Source of the DNA: Candidatus Synechococcus calcipolaris G9
GTDB taxonomy: Bacteria > Cyanobacteriota > Cyanobacteriia > Thermosynechococcales > Thermosynechococcaceae
DNA: 64,000 nt
Assembly: GCF_029582805.1 (NCBI RefSeq)
Contig: NZ_JAKKUT010000002.1
Span: 1,078,001-1,142,000 of the forward strand
Reading direction: 5' to 3'
Shown: in pieces, positions 1 through 9,616 of the stretch
Layout of the letters: every line of letters starts with the position of its first letter
Position numbering within the stretch: the first letter of the stretch is position 1
Notes under the pieces: model-generated
The model's database searches: none
Told to the model about the DNA's origin: nothing
The model's input: only the letters and a program-made list of their open reading frames with translations
Program-made: the position numbers and the translations under genes

Positions 1-1770
1 ACTAAACACACTCCGCTCACCGGTGACAATGGGGGTTGCTTCACCAATGAACTGTAATCCAGGCACAACCTCGTAGTTGACCCCCAAGCCGACCCCGCCC
101 ACGCGAGTATCCCCAGTTAGAAGACCAAACTTAGGATTTAGAAACAAGGCTAGGGGTTCGATGGGACGGTAGGTAAAGGGAAGTTCTAGTACCGCCACCG
201 AGCGACTACCAAAATTCTCCTCTCCCTGTAAAAAGCCGCGATTAAAGGATCCCTTAAAGGCAAAGGAAAAGGGATCCCCCTGGACTTGATCTAAAAAGCG
301 TAATTTAGCCGCCAGTCCAAGGTTGAGATTACCGCTGTAGTCCACATTTTCAAGTAAATCTACCCCTGGCTCTAACTGCTCAACGGCCACTTCAAATTGG
401 GCATCATGGACTACACCGATGGCAATATTAACCCCCTGACCCACATCCCCGGCACTGCCGCGCACCCGTAGCATACCTGGGGGCAGGGTATCTGCCGTTG
501 GAATCGTAATTCCATCTAACAATAACTGGCGATCGCGCTGATCCAAGGGTTGACGGGGGCCGCTACGAAAACTAGGTAAAAAACTCGGCGCATAGTCTAA
601 ACCCAGATCCGGGGTATAGGTCAAGCCCGCCCGCAGGGCAATGTGATCGCCATCGGGCAAAAAGGCCAGGGTGCGCGTTGTCGGTGTCACCCCAAAACTA
701 TTGGTGGCCGCCAGATCCATGCTCACCGCCGGGTTAACCAGGAACCGAACGCCCGCACTCCAGACCGGAAAATTGGTGATGGCCCCATCACTGGCCCGCA
801 CCGTATTGCCACCGGGGCCCACCGGCATAATAATATCCGTGAAAAAGTTGACCCGCTCGTGGGGTTGCCAACTCAGGCCGGTTCCAAAACTAATATTGGT
901 GCCATAGAAGTCCGCACCATTGACATTTTCAGGTAAAAAAGCAACGGCCGGTGTAAAGTGCCATTGGAGTTGGGGTGTCACCCTATAGGTGAGGGGCATT
1001 TCCAAAGAGCCAGCGGCGGTGTAGGAACCTTGCACCTCTGCGCTAGAGGCAAACATAAAATTATCGGAGCGCACCCGCAGCAATTCAACACCACCCATAA
1101 TGGCGATCGCTAGATTGTCACTGTTATGGAAGCGGTATTTGAGACTGGCTCCCACTGCGCCATACTGGAGATCAGGTTGCAAACCATTCACCAAACGCCC
1201 TAGGGGATCATCAAAGTAGTTCCCCGTGAGGCTAATTTGCATATCTTCGTTCAGGCCAAAATCCACGGTTCCGTAGAAGATTTGCAACCCTGCACCGCCG
1301 CCACTGACTTCATCACTGCGGAAAGTGGTGAGACCGCCACTCAGTTGCAGCATTCCAGGGGGCAATAGGTTGGCAGTTTCTATATTGTAGAGACGAATGG
1401 GCGGCCGCATTAGGGGCGGAATCGTGTACTCCGGATCGGAAATGGCCACAGGAGGTAGGGGCTGGACGGGGTCATCGGCAACCGTGGGCGTGGTTGGCTC
1501 ATCGGCATGCTGCTCTAGGGGATCGGGGGTTTCGACAAAGACCGGGCTAGAACTGGGGGGTGATGGAATAGATACGGGCCCCGTCGGTGTGACTTCTTGC
1601 CATTGAGGTGTGTTGGTATCCTGGGGAGCAACATCAAAGGAGGGGCCACTGGTGGTGGTGGGGACTTCCTGCCACTGGGGAGCCGATGGATCCGTGGCTT
1701 GGGCCCAGGTAGGTGGGGTGATGCCCACACCCATCAAAGCAAGAATGGCTGTCCAGGAAAATACTTTCAT
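1..1770 (-). CDS. Beta-barrel-like outer-membrane protein, C-terminus cut by window edge
   Basis: An open frame of 590 codons runs from the ATG at 1770 off the left edge, so the C-terminus is missing. The N-terminus has a short basic and hydrophobic signal peptide ending near ...PPTWAQA, followed by a Pro-rich linker to about residue 110 that carries PQWQEV twice. The rest is rich in alternating polar and aromatic strands with glycine, as in cyanobacterial outer-membrane barrels. The phrase LPPGML recurs near residues 135 and 427, each time at the start of a similar barrel-like segment, which suggests an internal duplication. I do not recognise a named family. Export to the outer membrane is an inference from the signal peptide and composition. 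It stands alone, reading away from the tRNA-Arg. Confidence 0.75.
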   Translation of the reverse strand, partial: MKVFSWTAILALMGVGITPPTWAQATDPSAPQWQEVPTTTSGPSFDVAPQDTNTPQWQEVTPTGPVSIPSPPSSSPVFVETPDPLEQHADEPTTPTVADDPVQPLPPVAISDPEYTIPPLMRPPIRLYNIETANLLPPGMLQLSGGLTTFRSDEVSGGGAGLQIFYGTVDFGLNEDMQISLTGNYFDDPLGRLVNGLQPDLQYGAVGASLKYRFHNSDNLAIAIMGGVELLRVRSDNFMFASSAEVQGSYTAAGSLEMPLTYRVTPQLQWHFTPAVAFLPENVNGADFYGTNISFGTGLSWQPHERVNFFTDIIMPVGPGGNTVRASDGAITNFPVWSAGVRFLVNPAVSMDLAATNSFGVTPTTRTLAFLPDGDHIALRAGLTYTPDLGLDYAPSFLPSFRSGPRQPLDQRDRQLLLDGITIPTADTLPPGMLRVRGSAGDVGQGVNIAIGVVHDAQFEVAVEQLEPGVDLLENVDYSGNLNLGLAAKLRFLDQVQGDPFSFAFKGSFNRGFLQGEENFGSRSVAVLELPFTYRPIEPLALFLNPKFGLLTGDTRVGGVGLGVNYEVVPGLQFIGEATPIVTGERSVFS

Positions 1771-1922
1771 GCACACAATATACTCACACCTATCCGTACA
1801 GTTAAACAGATTCCAGACCTAAAACGCAACTCCAGAAAACGGCATGATTGGGTATGCAAATTGGGCCTGGAATCCTAAATCGGTATACTAGAAGCTGATT
1901 ATCATAAAAAGTCTATGAATTT

Positions 1923-1996
1923 GGGGCTGTAGCTCAGCAGGATAGAGCGAGTGCCTCCTAAGCACTAGGTCGTGCGTTCGAATCGCACCAGTCCCG
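1923..1996 (+). tRNA. tRNA-Arg (anticodon CCT)
   Basis: A complete 74-nt cloverleaf can be folded by eye. The acceptor GGGGCTG pairs with CAGTCCC, the D stem is GCTC/GAGC, the anticodon stem AGTGC/GCACT encloses CTCCTAA (anticodon CCT), and the T arm is GTGCG-TTCGAAT-CGCAC with discriminator G. The 3' CCA is not encoded. It reads AGG arginine codons. Confidence 0.95.
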
Positions 1997-2033
1997 TTCC
2001 CCTAGATCACGGTTGTTACCAGCTTATACCGGC

Positions 2034-2495
2034 TTAGGTGGGCAGAATCCGCAAAAGGGGCTGGCCATATTCAATGGGTTCACCGTTTTCCACCAGGATT
2101 TCCACCACCTGACCGTTGACTTCTGCCTCTATTTCATTCATGAGTTTCATGGCTTCGATGATGCAGACCACCTGTCCCTTGCGAACCGTATCCCCTATAT
2201 CCACAAAGGCGGGTTCATCGGGAGCCGGAGCGCGGTAGAAGGTTCCCACCATGGGTGAGGGAATATCAATGGTTTTGCGACTGCTTTGGGGCGGGGGGGT
2301 GGGTTCAGGTTCTGGCGTAGGGCTAGGGGAGGGCATAACAGTAACCGTTGGTGAAAGACTACTGGCTGGGGGAGCAGAGGGCTGATCTTTCCGTAGAACC
2401 AACTCAAACTGACTACTTTTTAGATTTAACTCCGTGACATTTGTTTGATTAAACATCACTAGGAGTTCCCGTACTTGGTTCAGATCAAACTCCAC
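2034..2495 (-). CDS. accB: Biotin carboxyl carrier protein of acetyl-CoA carboxylase
   Basis: This is the carrier subunit of acetyl-CoA carboxylase, which shuttles carboxybiotin between biotin carboxylase and carboxyltransferase in fatty-acid synthesis. The C-terminal biotinyl domain has the [15 protein letters not shown] motif with the biotinylated Lys between two Met; a Pro/Ser/Thr-rich hinge precedes it. I chose the GTG at 2495 ([11 protein letters not shown], 153 aa). It has AGGAG just upstream and matches the usual start of the family. The longer frame from 2561 would overlap efp by 56 bases. It lies 10 bases after efp, the standard cyanobacterial efp-accB pair, and is surely cotranscribed with it. 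Confidence 0.93.
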   Translation of the reverse strand: MEFDLNQVRELLVMFNQTNVTELNLKSSQFELVLRKDQPSAPPASSLSPTVTVMPSPSPTPEPEPTPPPQSSRKTIDIPSPMVGTFYRAPAPDEPAFVDIGDTVRKGQVVCIIEAMKLMNEIEAEVNGQVVEILVENGEPIEYGQPLLRILPT

Positions 2496-2505
2496 GCTAT
2501 TACTC

Positions 2506-3063
2506 CTATTCCCGTCCCAGGTATGAATCAGATCGGGTATCAATACGAATTTTTTCGCCAATGGAAATAAATAGTGGCACCATGACTTGGGCCCCGGTTT
2601 CCACGATCGCCGGTTTGGTTCCCCCGGTGGCGGTATCCCCCTTCACCCCGGGATCGGTTTGGATCACTTCTAGGCTGACGGAGTTGGGTAATTCCACTTC
2701 TAGTATCTGCTCACCCCAACGGATAATATTCACCTCCATCCCTTCTTTGAGGTACTTGGCGCGATCGCCAATCTGATCGGGGGTGAGTTGGGCTTCTTCG
2801 TAGCTTGCCATATCCATAAAGACGAAATCACTGCCATCTTTATAGGTATGCTGCATGGTGCGTTTTTCCAAATTGGCTTGGGGCACGGTTTCCCCCGCCC
2901 GGAAGGTTCGCTCCATGACATTGCCAGTCTGGACATTTTTCAGTTTTGTGCGGACAAAGGCTGATCCTTTCCCTGGTTTGACGTGGAGAAACTCAACAAC
3001 GCGCCAGACCGAGCCATCTAATTCAATGCTGACCCCGGTGCGAAAATCGTTACTGGAAATCAT
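2506..3063 (-). CDS. efp: Translation elongation factor P
   Basis: A 185-residue EF-P that relieves ribosome stalling at polyproline stretches by binding between the P and E sites. The N-terminal KOW-like domain contains the exposed loop [14 protein letters not shown], with the Lys at the tip that is modified in some bacteria. Two OB domains follow, ending in the usual [12 protein letters not shown]. The length is normal and the ATG start gives [17 protein letters not shown], the expected N-terminus. No EpmA/EpmB-type modification gene is nearby. It is the first gene of the efp-accB operon. Confidence 0.96.
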   Translation of the reverse strand: MISSNDFRTGVSIELDGSVWRVVEFLHVKPGKGSAFVRTKLKNVQTGNVMERTFRAGETVPQANLEKRTMQHTYKDGSDFVFMDMASYEEAQLTPDQIGDRAKYLKEGMEVNIIRWGEQILEVELPNSVSLEVIQTDPGVKGDTATGGTKPAIVETGAQVMVPLFISIGEKIRIDTRSDSYLGRE

Positions 3064-3154
3064 GTCCTACCGTGCAGTTCACCAAGCTACCATTGTACCG
3101 CCGCAGGGAACGGGATTTATACTTTAGCCTGGGAATTTATGGGAGTCTGGAAAT

Positions 3155-4516
3155 TTATGCGTCCCGATCGCCGGTAATGGCTAGGGGAGCGACCCAGACA
3201 TGGGGGGCCATGCCATAGCGACTAAATTCTGCGGTGGGTTCTAAGTATTCAATGGTTTGCAATAGGGTGCGAATATCCCCGGCAACGGTGGCGGATTCAA
3301 TACTAATTTTTTCACCGTTTCGGAGTAACCAACCATCGAAGGGTAGGGAGAAAGACCCTTGCAGAGCTTTGACCCCCGCATGGAGGGCATGGAGGTCATC
3401 AATCCAAACAATGCCATCCCCTCGGTGGCGATCGTAGGCCGGATCCGCTTCTGTTCCCGGTAAAAGATCATAGAAATGGGCACCCACGGTTACTTTCGCC
3501 CCCAGATTGGCATGGCCCGTGGGGGATGTGGCCATCCGTTTGGCGGTTCCGGCACTGTGGAGGAGTCCGGTTAAGACCCCCTTTTCAATGAGAGGAACGC
3601 GGCGGGTGGGGGTTCCTTCGCCATCAAACTGGGGCGCGCCTAAATTTTGGGGGTGGAGGGCATCGTCATAGAGATTGAGAAGGGGACTGGCGATCGCCTG
3701 GTGAAGAGAATCGAGATTAGACAAACTTTGGCGGTCTAGAATACTTTGGGCATTAAATAAATTAGAGAAGGCCGAGATCAAACTCAAAATCGCTTCTGGG
3801 GAAAACACCACCGGATAGGGTTTGGAAATAATGGGTTGATAGTCGAGGTGGCTGGCGGTTTTGCGGGCGGTTTCTTGGATGCAGCCCTCAATATCGAGGG
3901 TGTCAAGGCCATGGCTCAGGCGAAAGGCTCCAGCACTGCGGGGTTTACGACCCGCTTGATCGGTTTTGCTATAGAGATAAATCGTGGTAGAAGTGTCGGC
4001 TTGGTGACGATTGGCACCTTCACTATTGAGATAAAAATGCTCTACCTGGCGTTGACTTAACCCGTTATAGGGAACACTGGCGATCGCTGGATGGGACTCT
4101 AGTAAGGCCGTTTCCGCTCGAATCAGGGTTTCCAGGAGCAAATTAGCGGGGGCCAGGGTTGTTGGCACCGGTTCCAAGGGATGAAGGGGAGCCGTAGCCT
4201 CGGGACTAAAATCGGGGATATTCTCCTCCACACCAAATTGACTGGCATCCCGGGCCATGCCCAGGGCCAATTCTAGGCCCCGCTCATCCAGATCCGTGGT
4301 ACTGGTCACGCCCATCTGGCCCCGTTCATTCCAGACCCGTACCGTGATACCCGATCGCTGGGAGGCTTTTACTTGTTTGGGTTCCCCCTGCTGCACCTGC
4401 ACCGATACTTCATCAATTTTGGCCCCACCAAGATCATATTTTTTAATGCCGAGCCGTTGGGCCGTCATCTGGGCTAAGGCGGCGATCGTCTGAGTTGGTG
4501 AGACAAGAGTAACCAT
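3155..4516 (-). CDS. pmbA: TldD/PmbA-family protein (TldE/PmbA subunit-like)
   Basis: This 453-residue protein belongs to the TldD/TldE (PmbA) family, whose heterodimers act as metalloproteases on small peptides and on unfolded targets. Family signatures include the early region ITVRVWNERGQMGVTSTTDL and the C-terminal stretch VAGDIRTLLQTIEYL. It lacks a visible HExxxH zinc motif, which fits the non-metal-binding TldE/PmbA partner rather than TldD. No tldD is present in the window, so the partner would be elsewhere. It starts at an ATG and is separate from efp (91 bases). It is divergent from tgt. Confidence 0.85.
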   Translation of the reverse strand: MVTLVSPTQTIAALAQMTAQRLGIKKYDLGGAKIDEVSVQVQQGEPKQVKASQRSGITVRVWNERGQMGVTSTTDLDERGLELALGMARDASQFGVEENIPDFSPEATAPLHPLEPVPTTLAPANLLLETLIRAETALLESHPAIASVPYNGLSQRQVEHFYLNSEGANRHQADTSTTIYLYSKTDQAGRKPRSAGAFRLSHGLDTLDIEGCIQETARKTASHLDYQPIISKPYPVVFSPEAILSLISAFSNLFNAQSILDRQSLSNLDSLHQAIASPLLNLYDDALHPQNLGAPQFDGEGTPTRRVPLIEKGVLTGLLHSAGTAKRMATSPTGHANLGAKVTVGAHFYDLLPGTEADPAYDRHRGDGIVWIDDLHALHAGVKALQGSFSLPFDGWLLRNGEKISIESATVAGDIRTLLQTIEYLEPTAEFSRYGMAPHVWVAPLAITGDRDA

Positions 4517-4612
4517 GGAAAACCTTTTTGACTATAGGTTCATGCTATACCTAGGAACCAAGTCGCAGCAACACTTAAAATGAAGCATGGTGATAGAGGC
4601 GGCTAACCCAAA

Positions 4613-5755
4613 TTGTTTGAGTTTACCTGTCAAGCCCGTTGTGGCCAGGCTCGGGCGGGGACATTCCATACCCCCCATGGCATTGTGGAAACCCCTCGGT
4701 TTATGCCCGTAGGCACCCTGGCCAATGTGAAAACGGTGACACCGGCCCAATTGGCGGACACTGGGGCGCAAATGATCCTAGCCAATACCTACCATCTCCA
4801 TCTCCAACCCGGAGAAGAGATTGTGGCGGCGGCGGGGGGGTTGCACGCCTTTATGGGCTGGGCCGGGCCGATTCTCACGGATTCGGGAGGGTTTCAGGTT
4901 TTTAGCTTGAGCCAGATGCGGGAAATCTCCGATGAGGGGGTGTGCTTCCGTTCCCCTCGGGATGGCCAAAAAATTAATCTCACCCCGGAGCGGGCGATCG
5001 CCATCCAGGGCCAGCTGGGGGCTGATGTGATCATGGCCTTTGATGAATGCCCCCCCTATCCAGCTTCACGGGAACAGGTGAGCCGGGCAACAAAACGAAC
5101 CTTACAATGGTTGGATCGCTGTATCCAGGCCCAAACCCGACCGGATCAGGCCCTCTTTGGCATTGTCCAGGGGGGCGTTTATCCTGATTTACGTCAAGCC
5201 TGTGCTGAAGCAATGGTTCCCTTGGATTTACCGGGGTATGCCATTGGTGGTGTCAGTGTGGGGGAGCCGCCGGAATTGATCCCGGAGATTGTCCGCATTA
5301 CCGCCCCAATTTTGCCGGAAACTAAACCTCGTTATCTCATGGGCGTGGGGACATTTCCAGAAATGCTAGAGGCGATCGCCGCCGGAATTGATCTCTTTGA
5401 CTGTGTGATTCCCACCCGCCTGGGCCGTCATGGATGTGCCATGGTGCAGGGGGAGCGATGGAACCTAAAAAATGCCCGCTTCAAAACCGATCCGGCTCCC
5501 CTGGATGCCACCTGTTCCTGTTATACCTGTCGCACCTTTAGCCGCGCCTACTTAAGTCATTTGGTGCGTTCCCAGGAACTCTTAGCCTATACGCTTCTAT
5601 CCATACACAATATTACGGAATTGGTAGGTTTTAGCCAACGGGCCCGCGCCGCCATTCTGAATCAAACCTTTGCGGAGTTCAAGGCAGACTGTTTAGCCCA
5701 CTGGCCACCACGGAAAAGTGATCTATCGATCACAGCCGAATCAATTACAGTCTAA
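4613..5755 (+). CDS. tgt: Queuine tRNA-ribosyltransferase
   Basis: Tgt swaps guanine-34 of tRNAs with GUN anticodons for the queuosine precursor preQ1. The 380-residue protein has the nucleophile region [10 protein letters not shown], the second catalytic stretch [13 protein letters not shown], and the zinc site [21 protein letters not shown] at 4613 is used as start because an in-frame TAA lies three codons upstream and no ATG precedes the conserved FxxxxxxGxARAG region. It is followed 21 bases later by recN on the same strand, so the two may be cotranscribed. Confidence 0.95.
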   Translation: MFEFTCQARCGQARAGTFHTPHGIVETPRFMPVGTLANVKTVTPAQLADTGAQMILANTYHLHLQPGEEIVAAAGGLHAFMGWAGPILTDSGGFQVFSLSQMREISDEGVCFRSPRDGQKINLTPERAIAIQGQLGADVIMAFDECPPYPASREQVSRATKRTLQWLDRCIQAQTRPDQALFGIVQGGVYPDLRQACAEAMVPLDLPGYAIGGVSVGEPPELIPEIVRITAPILPETKPRYLMGVGTFPEMLEAIAAGIDLFDCVIPTRLGRHGCAMVQGERWNLKNARFKTDPAPLDATCSCYTCRTFSRAYLSHLVRSQELLAYTLLSIHNITELVGFSQRARAAILNQTFAEFKADCLAHWPPRKSDLSITAESITV

Positions 5756-5776
5756 GGGTACCCCCTTCCTAAATCT

Positions 5777-7480
5777 ATGCTCCATTCATTACGAATCGAG
5801 AATTTTGCCCTCATTGATCACCTTGAGGTGACCCTTACCCCAGGGTTGACGGTACTGACGGGGGAAACTGGAGCCGGAAAATCCATTATCCTAGATGCCC
5901 TAGATGCGGTCTTGGGGGGAAAGGTAACGGGGCGGATCCTGCGGACGGGTTCACAGCGGGGGTTGATTGAGGCGGCCTTTGATCTAAGTCCTAGTCTCCG
6001 GGATTGGTTAACGGAGATGGAGATCGATGCCCTAGGGGAAGGGGAACTGGTCTGCACCAAGGAGTTTTCCCTATCCGGCGAACATTTTCGCAGTCGCTCC
6101 CGCATTAATGGAGTGATCGTCAATCGTCAACAGTTGGAAAGCCTGCGCGATCGCCTTGTGGCCATTACCGCCCAGGGTCAAGCGGTGCAACTTGCCGCCC
6201 CTAACCAACAACGCCAATGGTTAGATGATTTTGGTGGCGATACCCTTTTGCAGGAACGGGAAGCAGTTCTAAGCTGTTATCGAGCCTGGCAAGGTATAAA
6301 GCGGGCCCTAGAGGAACAGCGGCAGGGAGAGCAGCAGCGTTTACAACAACTGGATTTACTAAAATTTCAATGGCAGGAATTAGAGGAAGCCCAGATCCTT
6401 GACCCCCAGGAGTTGGAACAGTTAGAACACCAATACCAACGCCTTAACCACGTTAGTCAACTCCAGCACCAGGGCCGCATCGCCTACCAAGCTCTCTACG
6501 AAGGAAATGATCATTTTGCAGCGGCCGATGTTTTGGCCCAGGCCCAAGTTGCCCTGGGGGAAATGCGGGCGGTGGATCCAGAATTATCGGGGGTGGTGGA
6601 TTTAATTGAGGGGGCGATCGCCCAGGTAGAGGAAGCGGCCCGGCAAATCCGCACCTATACCGATACCCTAGAGGCGGATCCGGATCAACTGGACATGGTT
6701 GCCAATCGCATTGCCCAGCTCAATCGTCTCTGTCGCAAGTATGGCCCCACCCTTCAGGAGGTGATCCACCACCGCGATCGCATTGCAGTGGAGTTAGAAC
6801 GCCATAGCCAAGGCCACCAATCCCAAGGGGAATTGGAGGAACGCTATCGCCAAACCGAACAGGAACTGATCCAGGCCTGCGATCGCCTCCACCAGGCACG
6901 GGTAGCGACGGGCCAAATCCTAGAAACCCAACTCATTAAGCAACTCAAACCCTTAGGGATGGCCAACGTTCAATTTCAGGTACAGTTCCAGCCCATTCCG
7001 CCGAGTTCCTGGGGTAGTGATCAGGTGACATTTTTATTTAGCCCGAACCCTGGCCAGCCCCCCCAACCCCTGGGAGCCATTGCCTCTGGCGGAGAAATGA
7101 GTCGGTTTCTACTGGCCCTACAGGCCTGTTTTTCGGCGGTGACAGCACCCAAAACCCTGATTTTTGATGAAATCGATGCGGGCGTATCGGGCCGCGTTGC
7201 CCAGGCGATCGCCGAGAAACTCCACCACCTAAGCCAATACCATCAAGTTCTTTGTGTTACCCATCAATCCCTGGTGGCAGCCATGGCCGATCACCATTTG
7301 CGCGTTGAAAAGATGATTTCCGAGCAGGAATCCAGTACCCTTGTTCGCATCCATAGCCTCAGTGACGCCGATCGCCCCAGCGAACTAGCCCAGCTTGCCG
7401 GAGGAGGAAAAGATCAACCGGCCCTAAATTTTGCCACGGCACTCTTGGAACAGGCCGCTAACCTACGCCAACCGCTCTAG
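5777..7480 (+). CDS. recN: DNA repair protein RecN
   Basis: RecN is an SMC-like ATPase that helps double-strand-break repair by homologous recombination. The 567 residues show the N-terminal Walker A TGETGAGKSIILDAL (residues about 30-45), a long coiled coil rich in Gln/Glu/Leu, and a C-terminal head with the ABC signature ASGGEMSRFLLAL and Walker B LIFDEIDAGVSG. Length is normal for the family. It follows tgt closely. Its last 18 bases overlap the convergent HEAT-repeat gene. Confidence 0.96.
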   Translation: MLHSLRIENFALIDHLEVTLTPGLTVLTGETGAGKSIILDALDAVLGGKVTGRILRTGSQRGLIEAAFDLSPSLRDWLTEMEIDALGEGELVCTKEFSLSGEHFRSRSRINGVIVNRQQLESLRDRLVAITAQGQAVQLAAPNQQRQWLDDFGGDTLLQEREAVLSCYRAWQGIKRALEEQRQGEQQRLQQLDLLKFQWQELEEAQILDPQELEQLEHQYQRLNHVSQLQHQGRIAYQALYEGNDHFAAADVLAQAQVALGEMRAVDPELSGVVDLIEGAIAQVEEAARQIRTYTDTLEADPDQLDMVANRIAQLNRLCRKYGPTLQEVIHHRDRIAVELERHSQGHQSQGELEERYRQTEQELIQACDRLHQARVATGQILETQLIKQLKPLGMANVQFQVQFQPIPPSSWGSDQVTFLFSPNPGQPPQPLGAIASGGEMSRFLLALQACFSAVTAPKTLIFDEIDAGVSGRVAQAIAEKLHHLSQYHQVLCVTHQSLVAAMADHHLRVEKMISEQESSTLVRIHSLSDADRPSELAQLAGGGKDQPALNFATALLEQAANLRQPL

Positions 7481-8122
7481 GGAAAGTTGGGCCGCCTCTG
7501 CCACCTGGCTATTCTCATCCTTAGCTAAGTATTTGAGGGCCGATATGCCCTTAGCATGGGGTAAATTCCCTAGGGCCTCCGCCAAACGTTGACGGATGAG
7601 CCAGTCATCGGATTGGACAAACCTCAATAGGTGATCCACCACCGCCGGATTACCAATTTCCCCTAGAGCGGCGATCGCCCCCTGGAGCATCAGTACTTGA
7701 TCACTTTCCAGGGCCGATAGGAGTGCATCACAGCCCCGAGGATCCTTCAGATTCCCTAGGGACACCGCCGCTGAAAAACGCACCAACCAATCCGTATCCT
7801 CATAAAACGCACGAATCAGGGGTTCAAAGGCCCGTTCATCCTCCAAATAGCCCAGGGCCCCCGCCGCATCGGCGCGAATGCCGTAGTCCGGTTCCGTTTC
7901 TAAAAGCTGCACCAAAAGACCAAAACACTCCGCAGTGGGTTTCACGCCCAGGGCAAAGACCGCCATGGAGCGAATTTGCAGATTTTCATCCCAGAGCACT
8001 TTTTTAATCAGGGGAACGGCATCATCTGCTGGAATATCTCGCAATGCCGCCAAGGCTAAGAGGCGATCGCGGGAACTGGAGCTTTCTAGCTGATCGGCAA
8101 GCTGTGCTAAGGAAGTAGTCAT
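7463..8122 (-). CDS. HEAT-repeat protein (NblB/phycobilisome-lyase-like superfamily)
   Basis: A 219-residue all-helical protein made of about six tandem HEAT repeats, for example LIRAFYEDTDWLVRFSAAVS and LLSALESDQVLMLQGAIAAL. Similar cyanobacterial proteins include NblB, which takes part in phycobilisome degradation, and CpcE/F-like bilin lyases, but repeat proteins of this kind cannot be assigned by eye. I prefer the ATG at 8122 (MTTSLAQLADQLE) because repeats begin directly after it. An in-frame ATG at 8149 is the alternative; neither has a clear ribosome site. It converges on recN with an 18-base overlap. Confidence 0.8.
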   Translation of the reverse strand: MTTSLAQLADQLESSSSRDRLLALAALRDIPADDAVPLIKKVLWDENLQIRSMAVFALGVKPTAECFGLLVQLLETEPDYGIRADAAGALGYLEDERAFEPLIRAFYEDTDWLVRFSAAVSLGNLKDPRGCDALLSALESDQVLMLQGAIAALGEIGNPAVVDHLLRFVQSDDWLIRQRLAEALGNLPHAKGISALKYLAKDENSQVAEAAQLSLERLA

Positions 8123-8331
8123 GGCAGTATTTTTTACAAAAGTTAACATATATTCTCATTATAGAGACTTGATAACGACTATTCCACTCTCCGACCGATC
8201 CAAGAACGGCGAAGATGGCCGCCACTACAACCAAGACCCTGATGGGAATTTTAGAATTAACGTAGACTGGCCCTAAGTCCAGAGATTTTTGCTAATCTAA
8301 CCTGGATAGAGCCATTTTGGGGATGTGAGAA

Positions 8332-8988
8332 GTGAATATTGCAGAGGCATTTACCCGTGGTGGGCTGGCAATGTGGCCCCTGCTGGTGTTGTCAATTTTA
8401 ACCCTAGGAACTATTTTTGAACGGGTGTGGTTTTGGACCCTAGTCCTACGGGGAGAAACCAAGTTGGCCGAGCAAATTTTATCCGCTGCCCAACGGAACT
8501 GGCAGGAAGCCACCGATCTGGCGGCCCAAGCCTGTGATCAACCCATGGGACGATTTCTCTATACTCCACTGCAATTAGTGGATATGGAGCCGGAGATTTT
8601 TCGTTTAGCCCTAGAAGCGGCCGCCGATGAAGAACTTAGTGCCATGCGCCGTGGCGAAAAGGTACTAGAGGCAACCATCACCATGGCCCCACTACTGGGA
8701 CTCCTCGGAACCGTGCTGGGCTTAATTAGTGCCCTGAGTTCGATCCGCTTGGGGGATATTGGAACACCGGCCACCCTAGGGGTGGGTCTAGGGATTAGTG
8801 AGGCCCTGATTAGTACAGCGGCGGGGTTAATTGTGGCCATTATTAGTTTGGCCTTTCAGCGACTCTTTCAAGCCTTACTCATGCAACAGGCCCAGATTTT
8901 CCGGCGCACAGGTAATGAATTAGAACTGGCCTATCGACAATTTTGGCTTCAGCAACAGTCCTCTGAAACCGAGCGTTCTTTCCTATGA
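8332..8988 (+). CDS. MotA/TolQ/ExbB proton-channel family protein
   Basis: This 218-residue inner-membrane protein is the ExbB/TolQ-type subunit of a proton-driven energy transducer. It has a first membrane helix near residues 13-35 (MWPLLVLSILTLGTIF), a cytoplasmic loop, and two further helices in the family core APLLGLLGTVLGLISAL and LISTAAGLIVAIISLAF. The start is a GTG at 8332. Its stop overlaps the ATG of the exbD-like gene by four bases, implying translational coupling. No tonB gene is nearby, so the outer-membrane partner is unknown. Confidence 0.9.
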   Translation: MNIAEAFTRGGLAMWPLLVLSILTLGTIFERVWFWTLVLRGETKLAEQILSAAQRNWQEATDLAAQACDQPMGRFLYTPLQLVDMEPEIFRLALEAAADEELSAMRRGEKVLEATITMAPLLGLLGTVLGLISALSSIRLGDIGTPATLGVGLGISEALISTAAGLIVAIISLAFQRLFQALLMQQAQIFRRTGNELELAYRQFWLQQQSSETERSFL

Positions 8989-9545
8989 AAATTAATCTCC
9001 GCAATGACACCGATGATGTCCGCATTGAGATTTTGCCCCTCATTGATGTGGTCTTTTGTATCCTCACCTTTTTTATTTTGGCGGCCGTCAGTTTGACCCG
9101 ACAGCAGGCAATTACCCTCAATTTGCCAGAGGCAAGTACGGGCCAAGCCCAATCGCGGCAGATGCTTGTGGTGAGCATTGATCCCGTGGGTCAAATTTAT
9201 GTGGATCAGGATCCGGTAAATCGCAGTGAACTTTACGAAGAACTATTGACCTATCTCCGCCTTAATCCAGAGGGCATGGTGGTGCTGCGGGCCTCCCAGG
9301 TTGTTAGTTACAATGATGTTATTCAGGTTCTTGATCTGTTGCGATCTGTGGGGGGAAACCGCGTTGCCTTGGCGACCCAGCCCCTTGAACAGCCCGCCAT
9401 GGGTGTAGATCCAATGCCCCCCATTGATAATTTTGATGATTTTCCGGCTATAGAAGACGTGCCCCTGACTCCCGATGGTTTAGATAGTCCCGATCGCCCA
9501 GCGGGGGAACTGGAGACATTTCCGGAGGAACCCGCCAGTGATTAA
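8985..9545 (+). CDS. ExbD/TolR family biopolymer transport protein
   Basis: The 186-residue partner of the ExbB-like protein has a short cytoplasmic N-terminus and one membrane helix with the conserved proton-carrying Asp in PLIDVVFCILTFFILAAV. A periplasmic TolR-like domain follows (residues about 50-135). The C-terminal 50 residues are acidic and Pro-rich and extend beyond the usual 130-140-residue family length. It is coupled to the upstream gene by an ATGA overlap. Together they would harness the proton gradient for outer-membrane transport or cell-envelope work; the substrate is not visible. Confidence 0.9.
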   Translation: MKINLRNDTDDVRIEILPLIDVVFCILTFFILAAVSLTRQQAITLNLPEASTGQAQSRQMLVVSIDPVGQIYVDQDPVNRSELYEELLTYLRLNPEGMVVLRASQVVSYNDVIQVLDLLRSVGGNRVALATQPLEQPAMGVDPMPPIDNFDDFPAIEDVPLTPDGLDSPDRPAGELETFPEEPASD

Positions 9546-9616
9546 TCGAGCCGTGATTAATCGAGGGGGTGACTCTGCCCCTGTGCTACGGCAATATCCC
9601 TGGATAGCGGCAGGAT

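Noticed and set aside
1597-1878. Plus-strand frame opposite the barrel-like gene
   Set aside because: It is an antisense shadow of a long real gene with a signal peptide and shows no motifs.
2496-2561. Extended N-terminus of AccB
   Set aside because: It would overlap efp, and the GTG at 2495 with AGGAG gives the family start.
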